A DNA stretch of 64,000 nt from Oscillospiraceae bacterium (GTDB taxonomy: Bacteria > Bacillota > Clostridia > Oscillospirales > CAG-272), in assembly GCA_015064735.1 (NCBI GenBank), contig SVRP01000001.1:1-64000 (forward strand), written 5' to 3'. The first letter of the stretch is position 1, and every line of letters begins with the position of its first letter. Below the pieces are notes generated by a model. The model searched no databases and was not told the DNA's origin. It was given only the letters and a program-made list of their open reading frames with translations. The translations under genes and the position numbers were made by a program. This document shows, piece after piece, positions 24,808 to 34,129 of the stretch.

Positions 24808-27800
24808 ATGAAATCTATAAAGTTAATATCGCTCCTGTTGGCTATTCTTACGTTTGTCGGAGCTTTTACAATAGTAGTTGGAGCAGAAGCGGAAAAGCCC
24901 GAGGGTGAAGAAGCCGCACCTGTGTATACCATGAACACGGGAAACGGAAAGTCCCTTATGATGAGTGAAAAGGATTCCAGCGGAGCGGTAAAGTATTTTT
25001 ACAAAGAAGGTAAGGCCGCAGATGGAACTGTAATCAGTACACCTGAGCAGAAGATCGCGGTAATGGACCTCAGATACGAGACCGAAACCTACCGTCTTTA
25101 CGTAGATGCATACAGCGGAGAAGTTGCCGTATATTCTAAAGAGACGGGTGAATACCTTTTTACTAACCCCTATAACATCGGACAGTCCAAGGCTAACGGC
25201 GATGACGGAAGTATTAAGGACGAATTGCTTTCCCAGGTAGTTGTTAACTACTTCGAGAACAGTAAGAATGACCCGACACCTACTCAGTTTTACAGCTATA
25301 CTTGGGCAGCTGTCAGAAATCAGATCAAGGTCAGAAACATAAAAGGCGGTATCCGCGTTGAGTATACACTCGGACGTGAGGAAAACCGTAGCTTGCTTCC
25401 TCACCTTATTGAAGCGAGCAAGATGGAAAAAATGTTCGCTATCTTAGAGGAAAATATGGAAGCGGCAATCGCGGCAGGCGGAATAAGCAAGCCCGAAGAC
25501 GAAAGACACCGTCTCACACAGTTTAAAGCATACTATGAAAGATACAGTCTTGACGATGCTGAGAACGAAGAGACCCGTGCAAAGTGGTTGGAGCTTTATC
25601 CTATATTCAAGACTAAGCCCGAAATTGCTGTATACGCTATTAACGAGGCGGGTCTTGGAGAGGTAGTTATCAAGAAGCTCGAATCTCTTATTAAGGAATA
25701 CTATACAGAGTACACCTACGAAATGCTGGATGAAGACCATAAAGAGGTTGAGTACGAGGCAGAGATAGAGAATTATCCTCTTTTCAAGCTCGCACTTGAG
25801 TACACTATCGATGAAACCAGCGGACTCGTGGTAAGACTTCCCGCAAACAGTATCCGTTTTGACGAGACTCTTTACCGTCTTGATTCGGTTAATATTCTTC
25901 CTTACATGGGAGCTGGTATGAACCCCAATACCGGATACACCTTCTTCCCTGACGGATCGGGAACCCTATTCGCTTTTGAGGACATAAAGACCGCCGAAAT
26001 TGTAAGCTCTAAGCTCTACGGACCTGACTACGCATACCACAAGCTTTCCGGTATGTACGAGGAAGTAGTTCGTTATCCTGTATTTGGTATTTACGAAAAT
26101 CAGAAGCTCCAAAGACAGGTTGATGACGGTAACGGCGGAACGGTTACCGAGGATTACAACAAGGGACGCGGATTCGTTGCAATAATTGAGGAGGGTGATT
26201 CCCTTATGGAACTTACCACCTCCCACGGCGGCATCAAGCATGAGTATAATACCATGATTATGTCCGCAAAGCCCAGACCCACAGACTCTTACAACATAGC
26301 AGATACTATTTCGGTAGGTAAAAATACCGAGTGGACGGTCGTATCGGCAAGAAAATATACGGGTAGCTTTACTGTTCGTTATATTATGCTTACCGATAAG
26401 TCCAACGCGGAAAATAGAAATGTTAAGAAATTCTATGAGACTTCTTACGTTGGAATGGCTAAGGCATACCGTGAATATCTCGAAAGAAACGGAATGCTGA
26501 AGAGACTTTCTGTTCCTGAGGACGGTGAAGGAGAGGATATTCCTCTTTACATCGAAACCTTTGGAGCACTTCAGACCACTGAAAGAATTCTGTCTATACC
26601 TGTCAAGGTAATGACACCTCTTACAACCTTCGACAATATTAAGACCATGTATGAAGATCTCAAGAACAATGAGATCACAAACGTCAATTTCATATTGACA
26701 GGCTTTACCAAGGGCGGACTTACCGGCGAGCGAGTACCTTACAAGCTCAAGTGGGAAAAGTCCGTGTCGAAGGAAATGAAATTTGAAGAATTGAATGATT
26801 ATGCAAGAGCGAACGGCTTCGGCGTATTCCCCGATTTTGACTTTGTATTCGCCTCCGGCGACGGTGCATTTGATGGCTTGCGTCTTGGTAAGCATGCCGC
26901 GAAAACTATTGATAACCGTTATACGAGTAAGAGAGAATACAGCGCTACCAAGCATACCTACGTAAGCTATTACGAGCTTGCGCTGTCCTCGGCATATTTC
27001 AGTCATTTCTATGAGAAATTCATTCCTCAGTTCCGTGCTTACAATCCTGTAGGTATTTCGGTATCCAGCTTAGGCTCGTATCTTAACTCCGACTTTGATG
27101 AGGACGAACCCTACAACAGAGCCGACAGTAAGATGTATACTATCAAGGCATTTGACTTCCTCTACCACCGTCTTCCCAACACAGAGATACTGACATCGGG
27201 AGGAAATTCGTACTGCTGGAAGTTCGTTGACCATATTACCGATGTATCTCTTGACTCCAGCCGTTTCGCAGCATCCTCCGCATCCGTACCTTTCCTTGGA
27301 ATGGTTCTTCACGGATACGTTGATATTGCAGGAACTCCCGTTAATATGGAAGGTAATCTTGATTACGCGTTCCTCAAAGCGGTAGAAAGCGGAGCATCCC
27401 TTAAGTTCATCCTTTCTTACCAGAATACCAAGGAGCTTAAGGAATATGAAACACTCAGCAAATACTATTCAGTTGACTACGCTATCTGGTTTGACCAGGG
27501 TAAGGGCGACCTTGTAGCTATGTATAAGGAGCTTAACAGCATCCTTAAGGGCGTAAGATACAGCCTCATTACCGGACATGAGTTCATAGACGGAGTCCGT
27601 GTTCCCGATAGCAATGAAATAAAACTTGACGCGGAGCAGGCAATCAAGGATGCTATTGAGTATGAAATAGCTCTTGAGAATGCCGCGAGCGATGCCGAAA
27701 GAAATGCTATCTATGAAGCAAGACAGCTCATAGTAAAGGGAAGCGAAGCAATTAAGAATTCCATGGATCCTGCCCTGACAGATAATCTGTTGAACAAGAT

Positions 27801-29064
27801 CGAGGCTCTCAAGTCTATTTATAACGGAACAAGCGGTGAGTATGCTGCGCTTCTTGAGGAAGCAAATAATGCGCTTATCACGTACCAGATATACCAGCAG
27901 TCCCATGCAATCCACACCGATATCATAGGCTCCAGTGTTACATACAAAGTTGATACCGCTATAAATGCTTACGACGCATACACGGAGGCAGATCCTTCGG
28001 CTGCAAACTATGCAGAGCTTAAGGATGCGTACGACAGAGCAGTAGCTATTGTAGGTCAGGAGTACTTGGAAGCGTGTCTCGCAGAAAGAGATGCTAAGAA
28101 GGCTTACGAGGCAGCAAGCGAGGATAAGAAGGCTGAGCTTGAAGCAGCGTACGCAGAAGCTACTAAGAAGCGCGAAGCGCTTGCTGCCGGTGTAGGTGTT
28201 GATCTGGCAGAAATTACCGAAGCTATGGAAAAGCTTGAGCCTTATAAGCAGGCATGGATCGAGGCAAGCAAGGGCACCGATACCGCTGCAACCGACGCCG
28301 CAAAGAAGGAATTCGATGAAAAGGTTAGAGAATTCTACGGAGATATTCTTGCTGACGTATATTACCAGATAAACTACAACGGTGTCGAGGTCGGCGGCTC
28401 CAGATGGTGGCGTGAGGAAGCAAAGAGAAACTACACCAAGGCAACAGAGGCGCTTGACGCAAAGCTCCAGGAGCTTTACGATGAATCCAGAGCACTCTTT
28501 GCGGAGGTTGAGCTGTTTACCGACAGATACAACCTGACAGAGATCGAAAAGGCGCTTGCATTCCTTAATGAGAAGGATGCATATACCGCAGATGAGCGCG
28601 AAGCACTTGCGGCAATAATAGCAGATCTTAAGGCATTCATAGACACAAAGGGTATAGCAAATGACTTTGCGGCTCTTGTTGAATATGACATAAACGCTAT
28701 GGCTCTTAAGGCATATGACGAATATCTTAAGCACTATGCAGCTTCAGATGCGGCGGGTGTAGAGATAAAACTCGGAGATATCGTGGACTACGAGCTTAGC
28801 GGACACAAGGCTTCCACGTATCTCAAGCAGACTCAGTACACATGGACTGAAAAGTACACTGAACCCGAGCCTGTTGTAATTACAAAGCCTGTACCCAACA
28901 CAGACAGATACAAGTCTGATGCTAACATGATAGTACATGAAACCTTCGATAACGGTACCGAGTTTATACTTAATTTCAATGATTACAGTGTAGTAGTTGT
29001 ACTCAACGGAGTTCAGTATTCCATCGAGGCATTCGGATACGTAGTACTTAACGCAAAAGCATGA
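24808..29064 (+). CDS. Giant secreted DUF5696 protein with C-terminal coiled-coil region
   Basis: A 1418-residue exported protein with signal peptide LISLLLAILTFVGAFTIVVG (cleavage near 27). The first about 300 residues look beta-rich. The centre (about 560-960) has the rhythm of a TIM barrel, with DFDFVFASGDGAF, ISVSSLGSYLNSDFDED and VNMEGNLDYAFLKAVESG, resembling glycosidase-like folds. From about 960 to 1340 it is Ala/Glu/Lys-rich and helical, and it ends in a small beta domain (YKSDANMIVHETF). DUF5696 has no established activity; a glycan-processing or glycan-holding role is inferred from the transporter context. The ribosome site is GGGAGG and it lies 22 bases after the Yip1 gene. Confidence 0.78.
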   Translation: MKSIKLISLLLAILTFVGAFTIVVGAEAEKPEGEEAAPVYTMNTGNGKSLMMSEKDSSGAVKYFYKEGKAADGTVISTPEQKIAVMDLRYETETYRLYVDAYSGEVAVYSKETGEYLFTNPYNIGQSKANGDDGSIKDELLSQVVVNYFENSKNDPTPTQFYSYTWAAVRNQIKVRNIKGGIRVEYTLGREENRSLLPHLIEASKMEKMFAILEENMEAAIAAGGISKPEDERHRLTQFKAYYERYSLDDAENEETRAKWLELYPIFKTKPEIAVYAINEAGLGEVVIKKLESLIKEYYTEYTYEMLDEDHKEVEYEAEIENYPLFKLALEYTIDETSGLVVRLPANSIRFDETLYRLDSVNILPYMGAGMNPNTGYTFFPDGSGTLFAFEDIKTAEIVSSKLYGPDYAYHKLSGMYEEVVRYPVFGIYENQKLQRQVDDGNGGTVTEDYNKGRGFVAIIEEGDSLMELTTSHGGIKHEYNTMIMSAKPRPTDSYNIADTISVGKNTEWTVVSARKYTGSFTVRYIMLTDKSNAENRNVKKFYETSYVGMAKAYREYLERNGMLKRLSVPEDGEGEDIPLYIETFGALQTTERILSIPVKVMTPLTTFDNIKTMYEDLKNNEITNVNFILTGFTKGGLTGERVPYKLKWEKSVSKEMKFEELNDYARANGFGVFPDFDFVFASGDGAFDGLRLGKHAAKTIDNRYTSKREYSATKHTYVSYYELALSSAYFSHFYEKFIPQFRAYNPVGISVSSLGSYLNSDFDEDEPYNRADSKMYTIKAFDFLYHRLPNTEILTSGGNSYCWKFVDHITDVSLDSSRFAASSASVPFLGMVLHGYVDIAGTPVNMEGNLDYAFLKAVESGASLKFILSYQNTKELKEYETLSKYYSVDYAIWFDQGKGDLVAMYKELNSILKGVRYSLITGHEFIDGVRVPDSNEIKLDAEQAIKDAIEYEIALENAASDAERNAIYEARQLIVKGSEAIKNSMDPALTDNLLNKIEALKSIYNGTSGEYAALLEEANNALITYQIYQQSHAIHTDIIGSSVTYKVDTAINAYDAYTEADPSAANYAELKDAYDRAVAIVGQEYLEACLAERDAKKAYEAASEDKKAELEAAYAEATKKREALAAGVGVDLAEITEAMEKLEPYKQAWIEASKGTDTAATDAAKKEFDEKVREFYGDILADVYYQINYNGVEVGGSRWWREEAKRNYTKATEALDAKLQELYDESRALFAEVELFTDRYNLTEIEKALAFLNEKDAYTADEREALAAIIADLKAFIDTKGIANDFAALVEYDINAMALKAYDEYLKHYAASDAAGVEIKLGDIVDYELSGHKASTYLKQTQYTWTEKYTEPEPVVITKPVPNTDRYKSDANMIVHETFDNGTEFILNFNDYSVVVVLNGVQYSIEAFGYVVLNAKA

Positions 29065-29080
29065 TGAAAGGAGAGGAAAA

Positions 29081-30046
29081 ATGACAAAAGATATTAAAAT
29101 AAAGTCTGTCAGAAAGAAGATAGCCTCTCTTGACAAGCGTAAGGCAAGAGGCGGATGGCTGTTTGTTCTGCCTTTCATCATAGGCTTTGCATTGATCTAT
29201 TTGCCGATCGTTGTAGACTCCATTTATTATACGTTCTGTAACGTAAAGATAGGTGGAGCTACAGAGTTCGCAAAGGGAGAAATGTTTGTAAACTACAAGG
29301 CAGTGTTTACCGGATCTGATTTCGTTGAAACACTGATTAAGGGACTTACAAACATGTTGTTTGAGATTCCTATGATACTTATGTTCTCACTGTTTATGGC
29401 GGTTCTTCTTAACCAGAAAATGGCAGGACGAGCAGCATTCCGTGCGATATTCTTCATTCCCGTTATCCTTTCGACCGGTATTATGGAAACCATCGGTCAG
29501 AGTGATATTCTTCTTGAAACCATGGAGGGCGCGGAAGGCGGAGTAGAAGGCGGAGCCAGTGAGGAAAGCTCATCCAGCCAGATAGTAAGCTCAATGGACG
29601 TAGAAAATCTATTTGCCAATATGAGTGTAGGTCAAGGCTTGGTTGAATACGTTGCGCAAGCGATAAACAACATCTACGATATAGCAAACCGTTCCGGAGT
29701 ACAGATGCTTATATTCCTTTCGGGACTTCAGTCTATCTCGCCCGCAATATACGAGTCGGTTCAGATAGACGGAGCTTCCGCATGGGAAACCTTCTGGAAG
29801 ATAACCTTCCCAATGATAAGCCCTATGATCCTCGTAAATGCTATATATACGATTATAGACTCCTTTACGGCAGGATCGAATGTAGTCATGAGGTATATAG
29901 ACCAGTATAAGGCAGAAAGCTCAGAAATTAACGGTGAGATTATAGCCTCCGCAATGGCATGGGTATACTTCCTGATAGTTTTGGCAATAGTAGGAATCTT
30001 TGCTGCTATATTCTCAGCATTCGTCTTCTACCAGAAAAAGGATTAA
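29081..30046 (+). CDS. Sugar ABC transporter permease with Glu/Ser-rich external loop (pair 2)
   Basis: MalF-type permease of 321 residues with the EAA loop YESVQIDGASAWETFWKITF (near 225-245). An insert of about 60 residues between helices, at about 145-205, contains GGVEGGASEESSSSQIVSSM and should lie on the outer face. It is absent from the pair-1 subunit and could contact the large exported proteins. It lies 16 bases after the DUF5696 gene with AAAGGAGAGG upstream. Confidence 0.9.
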   Translation: MTKDIKIKSVRKKIASLDKRKARGGWLFVLPFIIGFALIYLPIVVDSIYYTFCNVKIGGATEFAKGEMFVNYKAVFTGSDFVETLIKGLTNMLFEIPMILMFSLFMAVLLNQKMAGRAAFRAIFFIPVILSTGIMETIGQSDILLETMEGAEGGVEGGASEESSSSQIVSSMDVENLFANMSVGQGLVEYVAQAINNIYDIANRSGVQMLIFLSGLQSISPAIYESVQIDGASAWETFWKITFPMISPMILVNAIYTIIDSFTAGSNVVMRYIDQYKAESSEINGEIIASAMAWVYFLIVLAIVGIFAAIFSAFVFYQKKD

Positions 30047-30058
30047 GGAGGTGGGAAA

Positions 30059-31204
30059 ATGAACGCACAGAATATTGATAACAGACCAAAAGAGTTAAAG
30101 AATAACAAAAGAAAGATTCGTGTAGAATTCGAAAGAGCACCTCTTAAGGAAAGATTGAAGGCTAAGTTCCTTTCAATGTATTTCGTTAAAAAGGTAGTTT
30201 GGTATATTTTCCGCCTTGTACTCCTTATAGGTGTATCCTATATCGTGCTTTTCCCGTTCTTCTCGAAGATCGCCGGATCCTTTATGCTTCCCGATGATTT
30301 CGTTGACGCCACGGTAAGACTTATACCTAAGAAGTTCTCGACCGATACATATAGCGCAATCTGGAAGGAAAATTCCTACTTTGAGGCCTTTTCCAACACA
30401 CTGTTCCTTTCCGCTACGTGCGCAATTATACAGACGTTTATCTGTTGCTTCGTAGCATACGGACTTGCAAAATTCAAGTTCAAGGGAAGAGGCTTGGTTT
30501 TCATAGCCGTAATCTTTACCCTTGCAATACCCCATAAGACCTTGGAATTCTCCATGTTCTCCAAGTTTATTGACTTTGACGTTCTCGGAATATTCAAATT
30601 CTTGAACGGCGGAGGCTGGGAGATATTCGGAAAGACTATTATAAAAGAGTCTCCCGATATAATTCCTTCGGCAGCGTCCGGATTCTGGTCTAAGATACAT
30701 GAGGGCGGCGGTATATCAATGAGAAATACCTATTGGCCTTTCGTGATACTGTCTTTGGGAGGACTTGCATTTAAGAACGGACTTTATATCTTTATGTTGC
30801 GTCAGTTCTTTAAGGGTGTTCCTGACGAGCTTGAGGAATCCGCATACATTGACGGTTCGGGTATTATGCGTACATTCTTTACCATAATTCTTCCCTTGTC
30901 CATTCCTATGTTGATCACGGTATTCCTGTTCTCCTTCTCTTGGCAGTGGACTGATACCTTCTATACAGGTCTCTTTGTTCCCGATTCCTCGAGAAAAGAA
31001 GGACTTATGCTTCTGAAGGACGTAGCGACTATCCCCGGAACCCTTGAGGCTCAGTACAGCACTCACGAGGGATACAACATGTTCTCGACGGCAGTCAAGA
31101 ACACCGCAGGAATTATGATAATTGCTCCCCTTGTTGTTATGTACCTCTTCTGCCAGAGATATCTGGTACAGGGTATTGAACGTTCGGGACTTACTGCGGA
31201 CTAA
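30059..31204 (+). CDS. Carbohydrate ABC transporter permease, MalG type, enlarged (pair 2)
   Basis: A 381-residue permease, about 90 longer than pair-1 MalG. Extra length comes from a basic N-terminal tail (about 55 residues) and an external loop of about 50 residues around GGGWEIFGKTIIKESPDIIP. The EAA loop reads EESAYIDGSGIMRTFFTIIL. It is the last gene of the operon, 12 bases after its partner with AAGGAGGTGG upstream. The second permease pair may form a separate channel or a mixed one with pair 1. Confidence 0.9.
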   Translation: MNAQNIDNRPKELKNNKRKIRVEFERAPLKERLKAKFLSMYFVKKVVWYIFRLVLLIGVSYIVLFPFFSKIAGSFMLPDDFVDATVRLIPKKFSTDTYSAIWKENSYFEAFSNTLFLSATCAIIQTFICCFVAYGLAKFKFKGRGLVFIAVIFTLAIPHKTLEFSMFSKFIDFDVLGIFKFLNGGGWEIFGKTIIKESPDIIPSAASGFWSKIHEGGGISMRNTYWPFVILSLGGLAFKNGLYIFMLRQFFKGVPDELEESAYIDGSGIMRTFFTIILPLSIPMLITVFLFSFSWQWTDTFYTGLFVPDSSRKEGLMLLKDVATIPGTLEAQYSTHEGYNMFSTAVKNTAGIMIIAPLVVMYLFCQRYLVQGIERSGLTAD

Positions 31205-31237
31205 TAAAAAACAAAAAGCCTTTGGCTTAAAGAAAAA

Positions 31238-31279
31238 ACAGGACGTCTCAAATGCAAATTTGAGACGTCCTGTTGTTAT
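31238..31279. terminator. Terminator of the ABC-DUF5696 operon (TCTCAAA family)
   Basis: The 16-base near-perfect stem ACAGGACGTCTCAAAT/ATTTGAGACGTCCTGT ends the long operon. A T tract follows on the minus strand and a short T-rich run on the plus strand. Related hairpins occur at 34085, 53785 and 57938. Confidence 0.75.
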
Positions 31280-31303
31280 ATAAGGAGATAAACGATCCTT
31301 ACA

Positions 31304-31346
31304 CAAAAAACGCACCGAATCAAAATGATTCGGTGCGTATGCTTTT
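31304..31346 (-). terminator. Terminator of alaS
   Basis: The stem ACGCACCGAATCA/TGATTCGGTGCGT is followed on the minus strand by a run of six T, just after the alaS stop codon; it has a T-rich flank on the plus strand too. Confidence 0.85.
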
Positions 31347-31352
31347 TTAGAT

Positions 31353-33995
31353 TTACTTTAACTGTCCGCCAAGGATATCCTTTGCCGAAGCAAGCGCTTC
31401 TGCGATCTTGGAACGGTCAGCACCGCCTGCCATGGCATTATCGGGACGTCCGCCGCCCTTACCGCCGGTAAGAGCGGCAACTGCGCCTACAAGCTTGCCT
31501 GCGTGGGCACCGCTTGCGACAGCATCCTTACCTGCTACTGCAATAAAGTTGAGCTTATCTCCGTTTGTAACTGCGAGAATTGCTACTGTGGAGGGGTAAT
31601 TTGCCTTAATATCGTCAGCAAGATTTCTTGCTGCGTCGATCTGCATATCGTCAAGCTGTGCGCTCACAAGCTTAACTGCCCCTACGTCGATTGCAGAGGA
31701 GAGAATAGAGGAAAGCTTGGTTGAAGCGAGCTTTGCGTTGAGAGCATCTATTTCTTTCTTCATGGAGTGGAGCTCTGCCTGAAGCTGAGACGCACGCTTC
31801 GCGATATCGGAGGGATTCTGAGTACGAAGCTCGGAGGCGGTTTCACCGATGAGCTTCTGCTGATCTGCTATCATATCAAGAACAGCCTTGCCGGTAGCAG
31901 CCTCAATACGGCGAACACCTGCCGCAACAGATGCTTCGGAGGTTATCTTAAACAAGCCGATTCCGGCAGTGTTGGAAATATGAGTACCGCCGCAGAATTC
32001 GGTAGAGAAATCACCCATACGAACAACACGGACTATCTTGCCGTACTTTTCACCGAAGAGAGCCATAGCGCCGAGCTTTTTTGCTTCTTCAATGGGCATT
32101 TCGGTCATAGTGATAATTTCGGATGCGAGGATATGTTCGTTAACGATTGCTTCAACCCTTGCAAGCTCATCGGAAGTAAGCGCGGCAAAATGAGTAAAGT
32201 CAAAACGAACGTGGTCGCCCGCTACGTAGGAGCCTGCCTGCTCAACGTGATCGCCGAGAACGAGACGGAGCGCTGCTTGAAGAAGGTGGCACGCGGAGTG
32301 GCAACGTGAGGTTGCCTGTCTTGTGGTGGCATCAACGGTTGCTACAACGGTATCGCCAACTCTAAGAGAACCGCTTACCATAGAACAGACATGGAGATAG
32401 ATTCCGTCGTTCTTCTTTGTATCGGTAACATTGAGGGCTGCATTCGCGCTTGTGATAGAACCGATATCTCCTATCTGACCGCCGCCCTCACCGTAGAAGG
32501 TGGTGGTGTCAAGGATGACTGTGCAATCTCCCTCGTTTATTTCGTCAACGCTTTCTGCGCCGTCATCGCCCTCTGCAAGGATGGCGATAACCTTTGCCTC
32601 GGTAGAGAGCTTATCGTATCCGCAGAATACAGTCTTGTCAAAGGAGGAGATGAGCTGCTTGGAGCTTTCATCCCAACCGCCGATATTTGCTCTTGCGGCT
32701 CTTGCCCTTGACTTTTGCTCCTGCATGAGCTTTGTAAAGGTTTCTTCGTCAATGGAAAGCCCCTTTTCTTCAACTATTTCGCGGGTAATGTCAAGAGGGA
32801 ATCCAAAGGTATCGTAGAGACGGAATGCATCCTCGCCCGAAATAACCTTTGCGCCTTTTTCCTCGGCAGTCTTTATGATGTCTGCAAGGATGGAAAGACC
32901 TGCGTCGATTGTTGCGTCAAAACGCTCTTCCTCGTTGCTGATAACCTTGAGAATATAATTCTTCTTTTCTCCGAGCTCGGGGTATGCATCGATATTCTCA
33001 CCGATAACCACCTCGCAAAGCTCGCAAAGGAATGCGCGGTTGATTCCGAGAAGCTTGCCAAATCTGCAAGCGCGGCGGAGAATGCGGCGAAGAACGTAGC
33101 CGCGACCCTCATTGGAAGGAATAACACCGTCGCATATCATAAAGGTTGCGCTTCTGATATGGTCGGTAACGACTCTGATAGAGATATCGTCCTTGGCGTC
33201 AACACCGTATTCCTTGCCCGCAATAGAGCAAACGGTATTGAGTATCTTTCTTACGGTATCAACCTCAAAGAGGTTGTCAACTCCCTGCATTACGCAGGCA
33301 AGACGCTCAAGTCCCATACCCGTATCGATGTTTTTCTGAACAAGCTCGGTGTAGTTTCCGTTGCCGTCGTTGTTAAACTGGGAAAATACGTTATTCCAAA
33401 TTTCCATAAAGCGGTCGCAGTCGCAGCCGGGCTTACAGTCGGGGGAGCCGCAACCGTACTTTATTCCGCGGTCAAAATATATTTCGGAGCAGGGGCCGCA
33501 AGGACCTGAGCCATGCTCCCAGAAGTTGTCGGCTTTTCCGAGACGAACTATACGCTCAGCAGGAACACCGATCTTTTTGTTCCATATTTCAAAGGCTTCC
33601 TCGTCGTTTTCGTAGATAGAGGGCCAGAGAAGCTCCGCGGGGATCTCAAGCCAATCGGTAAGAAATTCCCATGCCCACGGAATAGCCTCTTCCTTGAAAT
33701 AATCGCCAAATGAGAAGTTTCCGAGCATTTCGAAATAAGTACCGTGGCGAGCGGTATGACCAACTCTGTCAAGGTCGGGTGTACGGATACACTTCTGACA
33801 GGTGGTAACTCTGTTGCGGGGAGGAATTTCCTCACCCGTAAAGTATTTTTTCATGGGCGCCATTCCAGAGTTTATCAGGAGAAGGGATTTGTCATTGATG
33901 GGGACGAGAGGGAAGGAGGGGAGACGAAGATGCCCCTTACTTTCGAAGAACGAAAGGTACTTTTCTCTCAATTCATTTAAGGAGGTCCATTTCAT
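31353..33995 (-). CDS. alaS: Alanyl-tRNA synthetase
   Basis: Charges tRNA-Ala. Full length at 880 residues: class II aminoacylation domain with RTPDLDRVGHTARHGTYFEM and NFSFGDYFKEEA (about 70-105), the editing domain with zinc-type HSACHLL and CGGTHISNT motifs (near 570 and 670), a coiled-coil hinge, and the glycine-rich C-terminal DHHA1 domain ending GGKGGGRPDNAMAGG. The start has GAGG upstream and the gene is alone in its unit. The promoter-to-start distance is under 50 bases, so there is no T-box leader. Confidence 0.97.
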   Translation of the reverse strand: MKWTSLNELREKYLSFFESKGHLRLPSFPLVPINDKSLLLINSGMAPMKKYFTGEEIPPRNRVTTCQKCIRTPDLDRVGHTARHGTYFEMLGNFSFGDYFKEEAIPWAWEFLTDWLEIPAELLWPSIYENDEEAFEIWNKKIGVPAERIVRLGKADNFWEHGSGPCGPCSEIYFDRGIKYGCGSPDCKPGCDCDRFMEIWNNVFSQFNNDGNGNYTELVQKNIDTGMGLERLACVMQGVDNLFEVDTVRKILNTVCSIAGKEYGVDAKDDISIRVVTDHIRSATFMICDGVIPSNEGRGYVLRRILRRACRFGKLLGINRAFLCELCEVVIGENIDAYPELGEKKNYILKVISNEEERFDATIDAGLSILADIIKTAEEKGAKVISGEDAFRLYDTFGFPLDITREIVEEKGLSIDEETFTKLMQEQKSRARAARANIGGWDESSKQLISSFDKTVFCGYDKLSTEAKVIAILAEGDDGAESVDEINEGDCTVILDTTTFYGEGGGQIGDIGSITSANAALNVTDTKKNDGIYLHVCSMVSGSLRVGDTVVATVDATTRQATSRCHSACHLLQAALRLVLGDHVEQAGSYVAGDHVRFDFTHFAALTSDELARVEAIVNEHILASEIITMTEMPIEEAKKLGAMALFGEKYGKIVRVVRMGDFSTEFCGGTHISNTAGIGLFKITSEASVAAGVRRIEAATGKAVLDMIADQQKLIGETASELRTQNPSDIAKRASQLQAELHSMKKEIDALNAKLASTKLSSILSSAIDVGAVKLVSAQLDDMQIDAARNLADDIKANYPSTVAILAVTNGDKLNFIAVAGKDAVASGAHAGKLVGAVAALTGGKGGGRPDNAMAGGADRSKIAEALASAKDILGGQLK

Positions 33996-34034
33996 TTTGT
34001 ACTGCCTCAGCTTTCTAAAAAATTATATCATCTT

Positions 34035-34063
34035 ATTATATCACTATAAAAAAACGTTGTCAA
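34035..34063 (-). promoter_or_regulatory. Consensus promoter of alaS
   Basis: On the minus strand TTGACA (34063-34058), 17-base spacer, TATAAT (34040-34035). Confidence 0.88.
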
Positions 34064-34080
34064 TCCTTTATTGAACAAAA

Positions 34081-34115
34081 AAGAGGCTGTCTCAAATGAA
34101 TTTTGAGACAGCCGG
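34081..34115 (-). terminator. Terminator of the glycerol-1-phosphate dehydrogenase unit (TCTCAAA family)
   Basis: The stem GGCTGTCTCAAA/TTTTGAGACAGCC is followed on the minus strand by CTCTTTTTT, 15 bases after the stop codon. Confidence 0.85.
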
Positions 34116-34129
34116 ACGGTTTTATATAA

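Noticed and set aside
33996..34063. T-box leader ahead of alaS
   Set aside because: Fewer than 70 bases separate the promoter from the start codon, too few for a T-box.
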